Positions 7,867 through 17,702 of a stretch of 64,000 bases of DNA are shown here, piece after piece (the stretch's first letter is position 1; every line of letters begins with the position of its first letter). The translations under genes and the position numbers were made by a program. Below the pieces are notes generated by a model, which was not told the DNA's origin, made no database searches, and saw nothing but the letters and a program-made list of their open reading frames with translations. The DNA is from Sulfurovum sp. (GTDB lineage Bacteria > Campylobacterota > Campylobacteria > Campylobacterales > Sulfurovaceae), in contig NVUY01000006.1 in the NCBI GenBank assembly GCA_002733215.1, forward strand, positions 19,405-83,404, written 5' to 3'.

Positions 7867-9375
7867 TTAAAAATTATAAGAAATGTCCGCAAATACCATA
7901 TCATTGTCTTTAAAGGCATCAAAGGCTATAGACCCGCCGATGTAATCCACTATACCGATATTTGTGTTAATACCCTCACCCAGTTCATATTTGACCCAGG
8001 CTCTTTGAAAACCGCCTTTATCCAGTTTCTCTCCATAAAGAGAGACAAGATAGTTGGCTGTCAGTGTGGCATGCATAAAATCAGAACTGACACGAAAAGC
8101 ATGCTGATAGCTGTGTTTATTTAAGGGATTGAGTTCAGTAAGCAATTTATCATCATAGTTTCCAAAATGCCTGTTCACTGTATCAAAAGAGATCAGCGTA
8201 TCTGCGATACCATTGTACTCTACACCTAAAAGCACATCTGTTCTACTAAATTCTTTATCTCCGGTTGTCGTATAATTCAATCCGTCAAAGTATGCCAATT
8301 CTGTTTTGAAGAGCCAGGATCCGGTGAGGACATTAATGGCGGTACCGAACATAGTGACCTTCTCGTGTTCTCTGCTTGGTTTGGGAAAAAATACTACTTG
8401 CCCTTCATCATCCCGTATGCGCGCGGCATAAAAGTTTACATCCCAGCCGCTGAACTCGGCACCCACAGAAAGCGCATAAGTGACATCTGTATAATCCTCA
8501 TCACCCGGAGGAGGAAACGGCAAAGGATAAAAAGCGGAACCAAAAGGAGGTCTTTTTGAGAAGCGCTGTTCCAGTATGGCTATGGGTGTGACACGCCAGT
8601 CGCCGATGAAGTAATCAAACTTGGCCATGGCCACAGGTAAACGCAGGTCTTCTATGTCTACCATAGCCGGATGTCGGTTATCCAGAGGGTTCAGTATATC
8701 TGTCACTCTCAGGGTATCACTGCGCCCCCAAACAACTACTTGACGCCCCAGCTTCATATCAAAGTTGTCAGTGATGCTTCCTTCTATGAAAGCATCAAAA
8801 AGTTCAATTTCACTTTCAAGGACATTAAGTTCAGCCTGCGTAAATTTGTCACGGCCTTTAATGGCGTAGATCGCATCATAATAGGCTTTTGCATTGACTT
8901 TAAATTTAAAGCCGTTTTCAAATTTGTGTTCGTAATCTAAGAAAAGTGAAGATTTAAGAGAAGAGAAACTGTTATGAGGCTTGTCATTATGTAGAGAATA
9001 TGCCACCTGCTCAGTGATCTCTCCTGTAAGACCTGGAAGAAAACGGGTCACTTCCTCCTCTGACTCTGTACTTTCAGGCACCTCATCTTCAAAACCATCC
9101 AACTCTGCATCGTCCGTACTTTTTTGCTCTTCATTCGCAGTGGCAGGTGTGTCATCAAAACCATCCATGAGCCCATCATCTGCACCTGTTTTTTCCTTGG
9201 CAGCAGTCACAGGTTCATCATCAAAACCTTCCATGAGCGTATCTTCTGTACTTGTCGCTTCTTGGATAGCAGCAACAGGTTCATCATCAAACCCGCTTAG
9301 ATCCACTTCTTCCGCATACGCAGTAAGGCTTAAAAGCGTTAGAACAGCGAAAAGTGATACTGGGACACCATACAC
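7867..9375 (-). CDS. DUF1302-type outer-membrane beta-barrel protein with N-terminal GFDD repeats
   Basis: 502 residues. GTG start at 9375 (AAGGGA 8 bases upstream) with a signal peptide (SLFAVLTLLSLTAYA) that has no positive charge near its start. Residues 28-110 hold four copies of a 22-residue acidic repeat, each starting GFDD or GFED. The remainder is a barrel of alternating strands with the DUF1302-like block KLGRQVVVWGRSDTLRVTD and a C-terminal aromatic residue (ISYNF), as expected for BAM-inserted porins. Immediately downstream of the LolA-like gene and two RND exporters, suggesting the outer-membrane part of that export system. Substrate unknown, possibly lipids. Confidence 0.8.
   Translation of the reverse strand: MYGVPVSLFAVLTLLSLTAYAEEVDLSGFDDEPVAAIQEATSTEDTLMEGFDDEPVTAAKEKTGADDGLMDGFDDTPATANEEQKSTDDAELDGFEDEVPESTESEEEVTRFLPGLTGEITEQVAYSLHNDKPHNSFSSLKSSLFLDYEHKFENGFKFKVNAKAYYDAIYAIKGRDKFTQAELNVLESEIELFDAFIEGSITDNFDMKLGRQVVVWGRSDTLRVTDILNPLDNRHPAMVDIEDLRLPVAMAKFDYFIGDWRVTPIAILEQRFSKRPPFGSAFYPLPFPPPGDEDYTDVTYALSVGAEFSGWDVNFYAARIRDDEGQVVFFPKPSREHEKVTMFGTAINVLTGSWLFKTELAYFDGLNYTTTGDKEFSRTDVLLGVEYNGIADTLISFDTVNRHFGNYDDKLLTELNPLNKHSYQHAFRVSSDFMHATLTANYLVSLYGEKLDKGGFQRAWVKYELGEGINTNIGIVDYIGGSIAFDAFKDNDMVFADISYNF
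9045..9300 (-). repeat. 66-bp in-frame imperfect tandem repeats (GFDD repeats)
   Basis: Four coding units with a 22-residue period: GFDDEPVAA..., GFDDEPVTA..., GFDDTPATA..., GFEDEVPES.... The first glycine is residue 28 (about 9294) and the fourth about 9096. Units end in acidic linkers (STEDT, GADDG, STDDA). The DNA copies are diverged, so they are not freshly expanded. Confidence 0.85.
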
Positions 9376-9376
9376 C

Positions 9377-10180
9377 CTACATTCCCTTTTCTAGTCTACG
9401 TGTAGTAAACATATTGTCAGAGATATTTTTATTTAACTTTATATTTGAAAATTTTAAAATTGTTTTATGTACAGTTGACTTACCCTTTTTGGTGGTCATC
9501 GTCATTTCATCTACAAGCCATACACCACCCTGCTTGTGCATTTTTTTAATATCAAGATATTTCTTCTTACCGTTTTTTAAAAAGCCTATCGAGCGTACAA
9601 CCATATAGTTGTCTTGTCTCACCAAAGCTATCGTTTTTGTATATCCAGATTCTTTCACTACTTTTTTTGTACGAGGTATGGCTTCTATCATCCATACTTT
9701 TTTACCTCTAACCTTTGTCTCTTTAAGGAGTTTAAAATTATAATCTTGTAGATTTCTATCTGTCATATCGTAGTACGAAAAGTCAGAACCCATAAAACTC
9801 GAAGACTTGTCCGAAGAGGGAATACGTTTTACTTTTTTAAGTGCAGGAAGATAAAGCCACTGGTCATCATCTCTGCTTGCTTTGTCATAGTCATAGGTCA
9901 AAAAAGCTGTATTTTTCACATCTGCCGGTGATTTAAAGAACATGATTTGATGCTCATCTACTCCAAAATCTTTAGAGTATGACTTCATATCTCTAGTGCG
10001 TTTTTTACCATTTTTATCTATAAGGACCATGAGCATATCCTGTTCTATGGTCTTACCGTCATCTCGGGCATCCACTTTTTCCATGATCGCCCTTGCTTTT
10101 GGATCTTTGGCCAAAAGATTTGTTGTAAGGAGTGAGAGTCCTAGTATTAATCCGATTAATAATTTTTTTATTTTGTTCAT
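9377..10180 (-). CDS. LolA-like outer membrane lipoprotein-sorting protein
   Basis: 267 residues with a signal peptide (KLLIGLILGLSLLTTNLLA-KD). The mature protein has the LolA/LolB-like fold of RND-associated 'outer membrane lipoprotein-sorting' proteins: an IMEKVDARDDG start, the DDDQWLYLPALKKVKRI block, the SSSFMGSDFSYYDM block and C-terminal beta strands. Such proteins accompany MMPL-type RND exporters and are thought to carry a hydrophobic cargo across the periplasm. It lies between the exporters and the DUF1302 gene, with only 1 base between its stop and the next start. AAAGGAAA is the ribosome site. Confidence 0.85.
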   Translation of the reverse strand: MNKIKKLLIGLILGLSLLTTNLLAKDPKARAIMEKVDARDDGKTIEQDMLMVLIDKNGKKRTRDMKSYSKDFGVDEHQIMFFKSPADVKNTAFLTYDYDKASRDDDQWLYLPALKKVKRIPSSDKSSSFMGSDFSYYDMTDRNLQDYNFKLLKETKVRGKKVWMIEAIPRTKKVVKESGYTKTIALVRQDNYMVVRSIGFLKNGKKKYLDIKKMHKQGGVWLVDEMTMTTKKGKSTVHKTILKFSNIKLNKNISDNMFTTRRLEKGM

Positions 10181-10199
10181 TTTATTTTCCTTTTCGTAG

Positions 10200-10221
10200 G
10201 GTGTTGTCTCCTGACAACACC
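10200..10221. other. Intercistronic stem-loop
   Basis: GGTGTTGTC (10200-10208), 4-base loop TCCT and GACAACACC (10213-10221): a perfect 9-bp hairpin between the stop of the RND gene and the LolA-like start. No T run on either strand, so more likely an RNA processing or stability element, or a partial attenuator setting different levels of exporter and periplasmic partner. Confidence 0.6.
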
Positions 10222-10231
10222 GATATTATAT

Positions 10232-12652
10232 TTACTTTATCCAACCGCGTTTGGCGACGAGCATCATGAGTGCGGGAGCCAGTAACAAGTCAGCTAAAAG
10301 TGCCAAGACTATCACCGAACCTGTCAGCAGTCCAAAATCCTGTATGGAGACCATATTTGCAAACATATAGGCGTAAAAACCTAATGATAACACAATCGTG
10401 GTAATGACCATCGCTTTACCCGTTGTAAAGAAGGTTTGTTCTATGGCTTTGGCAGAGTCTCCGCTCTCAAGGTAGTATCTCTTAAAATTGTGCATAAAAT
10501 GTATGGTGTCATCTACAGCAAGTCCAATGGCGATGGAACCGATGAGCAGTGTAAACATATCTAAGGGGATATTGGCTACATACATAATGAGAAGTCCCAG
10601 TATGATAGGCGTAAGGTTTGGTATCATACTAAGCAGTCCTAAGCGTACTGAACCCAAAATCAGCATCATCATAAAAGTAATGGCGATCGCTGCGATGAAA
10701 TAACTGGTCACCGATGAACTTACCGCCTGTGAAAAGGTATTGATAAGCAAGGGGATCATACCTGTAGCAACCACTGTATCATTTGGAAAAGTTTTTGCTG
10801 CCGTCTCTTTTACATAATCCAAAACGTCCATTGCTTTGACCGCATCCGTCCAGGGTAATTTTATGGAGATACGTGCTTTAGAAAACTGGGAGTCTACCAC
10901 ATCTTCAAGGTCATCAGAACCTGAATTCTCAAAGAGAAGTAACTCTTGGGAGACTAGGTTTGCATTATCGGGTATCGTATAATATTCTTCTTTGTTTTCA
11001 TGTAAAGCTCTGTTTGTCTCTTTAACGATCGTTGCTAAGGAAATGACTTTACCGATATGCGTATGACTATCCACATACTGTTCAAACTCAGCAGAGAGTT
11101 TGTTTAACTTTTCCAGTCTTACAGGGTCATTCCAGCCATTTTCTGTTTTAGTATCTATAATAAGTTCTATGGTGACCGAACCGTTTAAGTTCTCATCTAT
11201 CACTTCGGTGGAGATACGGTCATAACTGTCCGACTGGAACCATTTAAGCGGATTATGTGAAAGGTCTATCTTTGTTGCTGCAGTCAAGGCAAGCGCCACA
11301 AGGATCGCAGAAAGTACAATGATACTTTTATAATGTCTTATGGGAATCACAGAAATTTTTTTCATAAAGTTGTCTAACTTTCCGGACTCTGTTTTCACCC
11401 TTTGTTTTAACTTGGTGATGCTCAAAAGTGCAGGTAAAAGTGTCAGTGTCAAAAACAATGACACCATCACACCAAAGGAAGCAAAAATACCCATATCAGA
11501 GATAGGTGCTACTTCAGACCCCGCAAATGACCCCACACCAATGGCAGTGGTCACAGAAGTCATAGCTATGGCCAGTCCGGAGTGTCCCAAGGTATAGGTG
11601 ATCGCTTCTTTTTTATCTCCCGTACTATTGAACCTGTCAAAGAAAATGGAAAGTATGTGTACCGTTGCCCCGATACTGACAGCCATCAGAAGTGAGGGGA
11701 CGATCTGGGTAGGAAGTTTAAATGCAACACCTGACCATGCCATCGTACCCACCGTAGCAAGTAATGCAAGGATGATGACGATAACCGGATAGAACACAGC
11801 CGTGGCGCGTCTGAACATCACAAAGAGAAAAATAATGATAATAAGAAAGGTAATTCGCATGAACTTCTGCATATCTGCCTGCATTTGAGACTTTAGAGCA
11901 TGATTGACAGAAGGTGAGCCTGCGACATAGATCTCAAGACCCTCTTTTTTGTATTTCTCCACTATGCCTAAAACGGCTTTTACAAGTTCAGCATTTTCTT
12001 TGTCTGTGAGGAATGGTCTGACTTCAACAGGCTTAGCCTCCGCATTATCGCTTGATGAGTCTATCGAATCATCAAAACCTTCATCAAAAGCATCTACGTC
12101 TGAAACTTCTACCTGCCCTTCATGAGAATAAGCATCTGTCTCTATGACAATAGTAGTCATCTTCCCGTCACGAGAAATGAACAGATCTTTATAAAAATGA
12201 GAAGTCATAGCCTGCTTTTTGATGACTGCTACTTCTTTTTCTGTCTTGGGAAAGTGTTCCAAAAGATCATCCGTGATAAGCGTATCACCCTCACCTCTAG
12301 TATTTCTAACGTTGTAGAGTGAGGTAATGTCATCGAGAAAAGGTACATTTGTCTCTAGCTCTTCATGCATATTTTTAAGTGTGTTCAAAAACTTTAGCGT
12401 AAAAATATTATCACTTTTAATGGCTACGATCACACGCTCATCACGTCCGAACTGCGCTCTGAATGCATTGTACTCTAAAAGTACAGGATCGTCATCATGC
12501 ATAAAGCCCTCAGTTGAAGTATCCATCTTTATCTGTGGGACATGAGAGAGTGGAAAGGCAAGTAACGCCAAAACAACAATGATCACTTTAATGGGGTTAT
12601 CGTATATAAACACACCCAGTTTAGCCATGAGATTTTCTAGTTTATTGTGCAT
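10232..12652 (-). CDS. MMPL/RND family exporter 1
   Basis: 806 residues in the inner membrane. TM1 is near residues 15-35, followed by a large periplasmic loop, five more TM segments (about 270-415), a second TM/loop pair and five TM at the C terminus. Family signatures are SVTTAIGVGSFAG after TM4-5 and LAVDDTIHFMHNF in the second half, giving the HpnN/MMPL-like 12-TM architecture of about 800 residues. These exporters move lipids or hydrophobic compounds out of the inner membrane. The first periplasmic loop has an acidic stretch with a single GFDD (FDEGFDDSIDSSSD), the motif repeated in the DUF1302 partner. Confidence 0.87.
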   Translation of the reverse strand: MHNKLENLMAKLGVFIYDNPIKVIIVVLALLAFPLSHVPQIKMDTSTEGFMHDDDPVLLEYNAFRAQFGRDERVIVAIKSDNIFTLKFLNTLKNMHEELETNVPFLDDITSLYNVRNTRGEGDTLITDDLLEHFPKTEKEVAVIKKQAMTSHFYKDLFISRDGKMTTIVIETDAYSHEGQVEVSDVDAFDEGFDDSIDSSSDNAEAKPVEVRPFLTDKENAELVKAVLGIVEKYKKEGLEIYVAGSPSVNHALKSQMQADMQKFMRITFLIIIIFLFVMFRRATAVFYPVIVIILALLATVGTMAWSGVAFKLPTQIVPSLLMAVSIGATVHILSIFFDRFNSTGDKKEAITYTLGHSGLAIAMTSVTTAIGVGSFAGSEVAPISDMGIFASFGVMVSLFLTLTLLPALLSITKLKQRVKTESGKLDNFMKKISVIPIRHYKSIIVLSAILVALALTAATKIDLSHNPLKWFQSDSYDRISTEVIDENLNGSVTIELIIDTKTENGWNDPVRLEKLNKLSAEFEQYVDSHTHIGKVISLATIVKETNRALHENKEEYYTIPDNANLVSQELLLFENSGSDDLEDVVDSQFSKARISIKLPWTDAVKAMDVLDYVKETAAKTFPNDTVVATGMIPLLINTFSQAVSSSVTSYFIAAIAITFMMMLILGSVRLGLLSMIPNLTPIILGLLIMYVANIPLDMFTLLIGSIAIGLAVDDTIHFMHNFKRYYLESGDSAKAIEQTFFTTGKAMVITTIVLSLGFYAYMFANMVSIQDFGLLTGSVIVLALLADLLLAPALMMLVAKRGWIK

Positions 12653-12709
12653 TCTTTTCCTCTTTTTTGAGTGATTGTATACTTTCTATATAAACCCAAA
12701 GTGAATTCA

Positions 12710-15007
12710 TCATACCTTTTCTTTTGTATAGTTTGTATTTTTATCTGCTACACTCAGTAAGGCAGGCAAATAAAGCAAATCAATAATAAGTGCTATCATT
12801 AACGCCGTAGCTGTCACCACACCAAAGTTTTGGTTAGGTGTAAAAGAGCTAAAAACAAACATGGAAAAAGAGAGACTCAATACTATAGTAGTAAAGAGTA
12901 TAGCACGTCCTGCGTAAGTAAGTACTTCATCAAAAGTATCTGCCATAGAAAGCCCTCTTTTTCTTGCATCAAAGTACTTGACTAAAAAATGAATGGTATC
13001 ATCCACTGCAACCCCTATGATGATGGCTCCTGCTATGGCTACACCCATGTCAATCGTAAGTCCCAACCATCCCATAATACCTATAACCAATATCACTGGT
13101 AGAAGATTTGGCAAGAGCAGTATCCATAAAATTTTGAGACGCTTAAAGATGAGTAACATCATTATGGAGACTAGAAGTATCGTAAGTGATAGCGAGTAGA
13201 TAAGTGTATTGGTAATATCATGCTGCATACTCGCATACATCGCTGTTTGTCCGGTAAGTGTCAGTTTATATGCTGTCTTGCCCCACCACTTTTTAGCAAA
13301 GTTAATCATCTCCATATCTTTTGAAGTATCTACGATGTTTGTCAATACATTAATGCGAAATTTACGTTGGCCAAAGTCCATTTGATCCGTTATCTCCATG
13401 CCTTGGGGTAAACCCATAGAGTAAAGCAGCAGATACTGTGCTACTAGATTTCTATCATTAGGTACCGTTTCACTTTGGTTGAGTATTTTATTGTAACGTT
13501 TGATGGTATCGAGTAAAGAATTCATATGTCGCACATCTTTTGGAAACCTGGATTGATACGCTGCATAAAATCTCTCTACCGTTTTTAAGAATGCAGGTTC
13601 TTTAAGTCCATCATCTTTCCCAGAATCTACAAGCAATATGTAGGACATCGAACCTGTGAGATTTTCCATCGTAAATTCTGCTGATTTACGTATCTCAACA
13701 TCTTTATCAAAGTAGCGAATAGTATTGGAATCCACTTTTACAAATGCTAAACCCAAACCTAAAATACCTACGATCAATGTACCTATAAAAATGATTTTTT
13801 TATCATTGTTGACAATGAATTTTCCATACCCCTCAATCAGTATGTTGGGCTTTTTTTCAATACTGCTCTGTTTAAAAGGTTTTTTCAATATGAGTAGCAC
13901 CGCCGGCATCCAAAAAATAGAAATAATAAATGCCAGCACTGCACCGGAGGCAGTGGCTATACCTAACGTTGCGACAGGCACAATGTTCGAGATGACTAAA
14001 GTAGAAAAGCCTACAGTGGTTGTAGCAGAGGTAAGGAGTATGGGCAGGAAATTTTTCTTTAAAGAATCATACACAGCCTGTTTATTGTCTACTCCGGCAC
14101 GTCTGCGCATGAGCCACACAGAGTAGATATGTACTGCATCTGCTATACCAATAGCCACGATGAACACAGGAATGTTTGCCGTAAAGTTGTTCAATTTATA
14201 GCCAAGCAGTGTTTGCACCGCCAGGACAGATAGAAAAGTAAAGAGCACAACACCCAGGGGGATCAATGCACCACCTACCCGTCTAAAAAGCATAAATAGC
14301 AGTATCATGGAAGAGAAAAATACCAGTGGCGTAAACACCATCGCATCATGTCCTGCTATATCCACAAAAGCCTGTGTCATAGGAGGACCGCCATTAAGCC
14401 AGTACTTATATCCTGTCTTTTCCGTCTCCGGGTCTATCAGTTTTTTTAAGTAAGCCATCATCTCAGCAGAAATATCGCCATCTTCATTTGCATTGGCTTC
14501 AAGACGGGCAAATATCATAGTGGTTTTACCATCTTTAGAAATGAAACTACCGGTGATGATGTCATCAGAGGTTGCAACTTTCAGGCGGTCTTTAAAGTAC
14601 GCGGGGTTTGCTTCAGACAAATCTTCCATAATAAAGTCTTCCACCAAAACATCATCAGGTCTATCTGCATCTGCATGCACATGTTGATAGTTAGTGATAC
14701 TGTCTACCCTGTCTATGTGTGGCATCTCCCAAAGTGCTTCTGTTATACGTTGTATAGATGAGAGTGCTTTGGTGTTAAAGATGGTGTTTTCATCTTCAAA
14801 AACGATAGTTACACCATCATCATTGGAAAACTCAGAACGAAACTTGTCATAGTCTTTTATGGTTTGAGAGTCCTCCTCAAACCATATACGGTAAGAACCG
14901 TCTATCTCAAGATTTTTCAAATTGGAGGCAAGAGCAAAAACGATCAATGGTATGCTGATCGCAATAGCCCATTTAAACTTAAATAAAAGGTCTATGTATT
15001 TGCTCAC
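12710..15007 (-). CDS. MMPL/RND family exporter 2
   Basis: 765 residues, paralogous in architecture to the next gene: TM1, periplasmic loop with the SYRIWFEEDSQTIKDYDKF start typical of the family, TM2-6 (ATTTVGFSTLVIS), second loop, TM8-12 with GVAVDDTIHFLVKYF. GTG start at 15007 with AAGGAG 8 bases upstream. The two exporters lie 57 bases apart and are probably cotranscribed, so they may form a heteromeric or two-step export machine with the LolA-like and DUF1302 proteins. Cargo unknown. Confidence 0.87.
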   Translation of the reverse strand: MSKYIDLLFKFKWAIAISIPLIVFALASNLKNLEIDGSYRIWFEEDSQTIKDYDKFRSEFSNDDGVTIVFEDENTIFNTKALSSIQRITEALWEMPHIDRVDSITNYQHVHADADRPDDVLVEDFIMEDLSEANPAYFKDRLKVATSDDIITGSFISKDGKTTMIFARLEANANEDGDISAEMMAYLKKLIDPETEKTGYKYWLNGGPPMTQAFVDIAGHDAMVFTPLVFFSSMILLFMLFRRVGGALIPLGVVLFTFLSVLAVQTLLGYKLNNFTANIPVFIVAIGIADAVHIYSVWLMRRRAGVDNKQAVYDSLKKNFLPILLTSATTTVGFSTLVISNIVPVATLGIATASGAVLAFIISIFWMPAVLLILKKPFKQSSIEKKPNILIEGYGKFIVNNDKKIIFIGTLIVGILGLGLAFVKVDSNTIRYFDKDVEIRKSAEFTMENLTGSMSYILLVDSGKDDGLKEPAFLKTVERFYAAYQSRFPKDVRHMNSLLDTIKRYNKILNQSETVPNDRNLVAQYLLLYSMGLPQGMEITDQMDFGQRKFRINVLTNIVDTSKDMEMINFAKKWWGKTAYKLTLTGQTAMYASMQHDITNTLIYSLSLTILLVSIMMLLIFKRLKILWILLLPNLLPVILVIGIMGWLGLTIDMGVAIAGAIIIGVAVDDTIHFLVKYFDARKRGLSMADTFDEVLTYAGRAILFTTIVLSLSFSMFVFSSFTPNQNFGVVTATALMIALIIDLLYLPALLSVADKNTNYTKEKV

Positions 15008-15149
15008 TAATCTGTCTCCTTTATAAATAATTTAAGTGCTTCAATGTAAGTAGAAAATGCTTACGTCTCTGCTCTGTTATGTGTACATACATCTCTTTTT
15101 CAAGCTTTGTCACATGTATAGAAAGATTACACTTAAAAAAGTAAAAAAA

Positions 15150-17702
15150 TCATACTTTATCACAACTTGTAACTTTATCTCTATACTTTATATCCAAAAG
15201 TTTAAAATGTTTTTTAGCATAAGCAATTTGCCATGATTCTCTACTTCTCATGTCTCTTTCTTTATCACTACCTTTAGTCTCAACCACAAAAGCTCCTTCA
15301 CTCTCATCATATTTAATAACTGCAAAGTCTGGACTGTAGTTTCCAAGTGGTGTTTTGATTTTAAATCGCTTGGGAAGCTTAGCAAAAAATTTAAATCGTG
15401 TATCAGCACAAGCTATGAAATTTTTTTCAATCGTTGAGTCCCATTGCTCCGCATCATACAAACCTTTTTTGCACGCCTCCAAATCATAACCTTCCATCTC
15501 TTCAGGAAAAACATTTGTAAACGCATAATACTCACCATTTTCTCTATAAACTATACCCTCACTACTCTCTGTCAATATCTCATGTTTTGCATCATCAAAA
15601 GCTTCTATGGCTTTTTTCATATACGCATCACTATTGCGTATAAATGGTTTTAAATCCACTGCATTCAATATCTCTATAATCATCTTACGAGTAATGCCTA
15701 TCTCATTCTCTATCAACGTCACTAAATTAGGTAATACTTGTTCAAAATTAAGTCCAAAACTTTTTTCTTCTGCCACGTAACCATAAACATCATCTTCTAT
15801 AGTCCCAAACTGTCTAAGAATTTTTTGTTCTCTTGTTTCAATCTCTTGTAGTTTTCTTATGACTTTTTCTTTATACTTCTCTTCATCAAGTTTAAGTTCA
15901 AAAATCGTTTTACATTTTAGCTTTTTCCAAAGTACCTTAAAATCATCACTAAGTTCTACTTCTTCATATCTACGTTTTGCTGTTTTTTTCTTTTTAATAT
16001 CATTTGGTATGGCACCACTACTGATGCCATTTACCTCATACTCCAACTGTAAACTTCTTGCAAACTCATCAAAGCTCTCATTTGCTATCACAGTAAGTCT
16101 ATTGATACTTTTATCTTCTACCCTATTCCCAAATTTATCTACTGCTAAACGCACACCACGTCCTAGTATCTGCCGTTTTTTCATTTCAGATTTGGTGTCA
16201 TTGAGTGTAGTGATAAAAAAGACATTGGGGTTGTCCCATCCTTCTTTTAAAGCACTATGCGAAAAGATGAAACTCGTTTTCTCTTCAAAACTTAAAAGCT
16301 TCTCTTTCTCTTTCATTATCAGATCATAGGTTTTTTTAGCCAGTTTTCTGTCGCTGTCATTGTTTTTCAGCTCATCTATATATCCTGATTTACGCTTAGC
16401 AAAGTAGTATTTATAGACATCCTCGGATGCTACATCTTTAAAACTCTCATACTCAACTTTGAGTCTATCAAACTCTTTACAAAAGTGTTTTTGCATCCAG
16501 CCATCTTCTTCAGCCAAGAAGTTTGCAACTCTATCTATGAAAAATAGACTTAACACTTTAATGTTCTTACTTTTTAGTTCTTCATACTTTTTCATATGCA
16601 TAGCTATCGCTTCACTTATCTGCTGTTCTTGTATCTGTCGTTTTACCTGACCATTGATTTGACTAAGTTCCAAGCGCAAGCCATTTTCAAACTGTATAAA
16701 CATCTCTCTAGCATTTATCTCATCTACAATAAAACCTGAATATATAGGATTTTTAGTCTTATCTTTTAAGCTATCATTCCCTTTTATCTTCACAGACTTA
16801 GTCACAAACTCATCTTTATTTTTGACTATGAGTTCTAGTGTTGCGACAGGTCTTTTAGACTTTTTATCTATCTCTATTTTAAGTACATTCACATAGGTAT
16901 CATTAACAGTTTGATTCTCACTCAGTGCCAAGACATCTATTTGTTTGACCAAGCCTTGTGCAAGTGCCTCTCCTGGTGTTAATGTATAGATTAGATTATA
17001 GTAGTTCTTGTGTGTTGCAGAAAACCGAAGCGTAAAGAGTGGGTTTAGTTCAGAGATAGATGTTTTACTTAATTCACTCTCCATGTTTTGAGGTTCGTCT
17101 AGTATCAGTATAGGGTTTGTCTTTTGCAGACTCTCTTTAGGTGTTCCTGCAAATCCTTCTTGGGACATGTTGAGTATGGTATTTGCTCTTTTGAAGCTGT
17201 CTATGGTCATAACCATTATCTGTAAAGCATCATCACGAATAAAGTGCTTCAAACTCCCCAATCTGGAAGAGTCATACTCAAAATAATCATAAGGAAATTT
17301 ATACTGTGCAGAAAAGTGTGCCTTCATACTAGCCAAAGCACTTAACACACCCTCACGTATAGCGATAGACGGCGTAATGATGATATACTTATTCCACCCA
17401 TACTTCTCATACAGTTCCAGTATAGACTTAATGTACACATAAGTCTTCCCCGTACCAGTCTCCATCTCCACAGAAAAGTCACGACTTTGCAACATCAAAG
17501 ACTCGTCTAAACCGTTATCCTTTTGTACTCTCTGTAAATTTTTAAGCAGTGACACATCATCAAGTATGTAGCCATTACCACACACCGCCTCTCCACCAAG
17601 AATATCATATTCACATACCTGCCTGCTTTGACCTTGAAAAAGGTCTACTATGGAATTTAGGGCTTTAGTCTGGTGAGGCTGAGAAATATATTTTATCTGC
17701 AT
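15150..17702 (-). CDS. res: Type III restriction enzyme, Res (helicase/nuclease) subunit
   Basis: 850 residues. N-terminal SF2 helicase with Walker A METGTGKTYVY, DEAD-box variant ILDEPQNME, SAT-like RFSATHKNYY, and motif VI region RQILGRGVRL. The C-terminal endonuclease domain shows PDFAVIKYDESEGAFVVETKGS, the PD-(D/E)xK pattern (D...ExK) of type III Res proteins. It translocates on DNA and cuts after two Mod recognition sites meet. Its start overlaps the TOPRIM gene by 10 bases, making it the last gene of the four-gene operon starting at mod. No disruption seen, so restriction should be active. Confidence 0.93.
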   Translation of the reverse strand: MQIKYISQPHQTKALNSIVDLFQGQSRQVCEYDILGGEAVCGNGYILDDVSLLKNLQRVQKDNGLDESLMLQSRDFSVEMETGTGKTYVYIKSILELYEKYGWNKYIIITPSIAIREGVLSALASMKAHFSAQYKFPYDYFEYDSSRLGSLKHFIRDDALQIMVMTIDSFKRANTILNMSQEGFAGTPKESLQKTNPILILDEPQNMESELSKTSISELNPLFTLRFSATHKNYYNLIYTLTPGEALAQGLVKQIDVLALSENQTVNDTYVNVLKIEIDKKSKRPVATLELIVKNKDEFVTKSVKIKGNDSLKDKTKNPIYSGFIVDEINAREMFIQFENGLRLELSQINGQVKRQIQEQQISEAIAMHMKKYEELKSKNIKVLSLFFIDRVANFLAEEDGWMQKHFCKEFDRLKVEYESFKDVASEDVYKYYFAKRKSGYIDELKNNDSDRKLAKKTYDLIMKEKEKLLSFEEKTSFIFSHSALKEGWDNPNVFFITTLNDTKSEMKKRQILGRGVRLAVDKFGNRVEDKSINRLTVIANESFDEFARSLQLEYEVNGISSGAIPNDIKKKKTAKRRYEEVELSDDFKVLWKKLKCKTIFELKLDEEKYKEKVIRKLQEIETREQKILRQFGTIEDDVYGYVAEEKSFGLNFEQVLPNLVTLIENEIGITRKMIIEILNAVDLKPFIRNSDAYMKKAIEAFDDAKHEILTESSEGIVYRENGEYYAFTNVFPEEMEGYDLEACKKGLYDAEQWDSTIEKNFIACADTRFKFFAKLPKRFKIKTPLGNYSPDFAVIKYDESEGAFVVETKGSDKERDMRSRESWQIAYAKKHFKLLDIKYRDKVTSCDKV

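Noticed and set aside
8981..9394. 137-codon plus-strand frame full of serine
   Set aside because: Complement of the acidic GFDD-repeat coding region; not a real gene.
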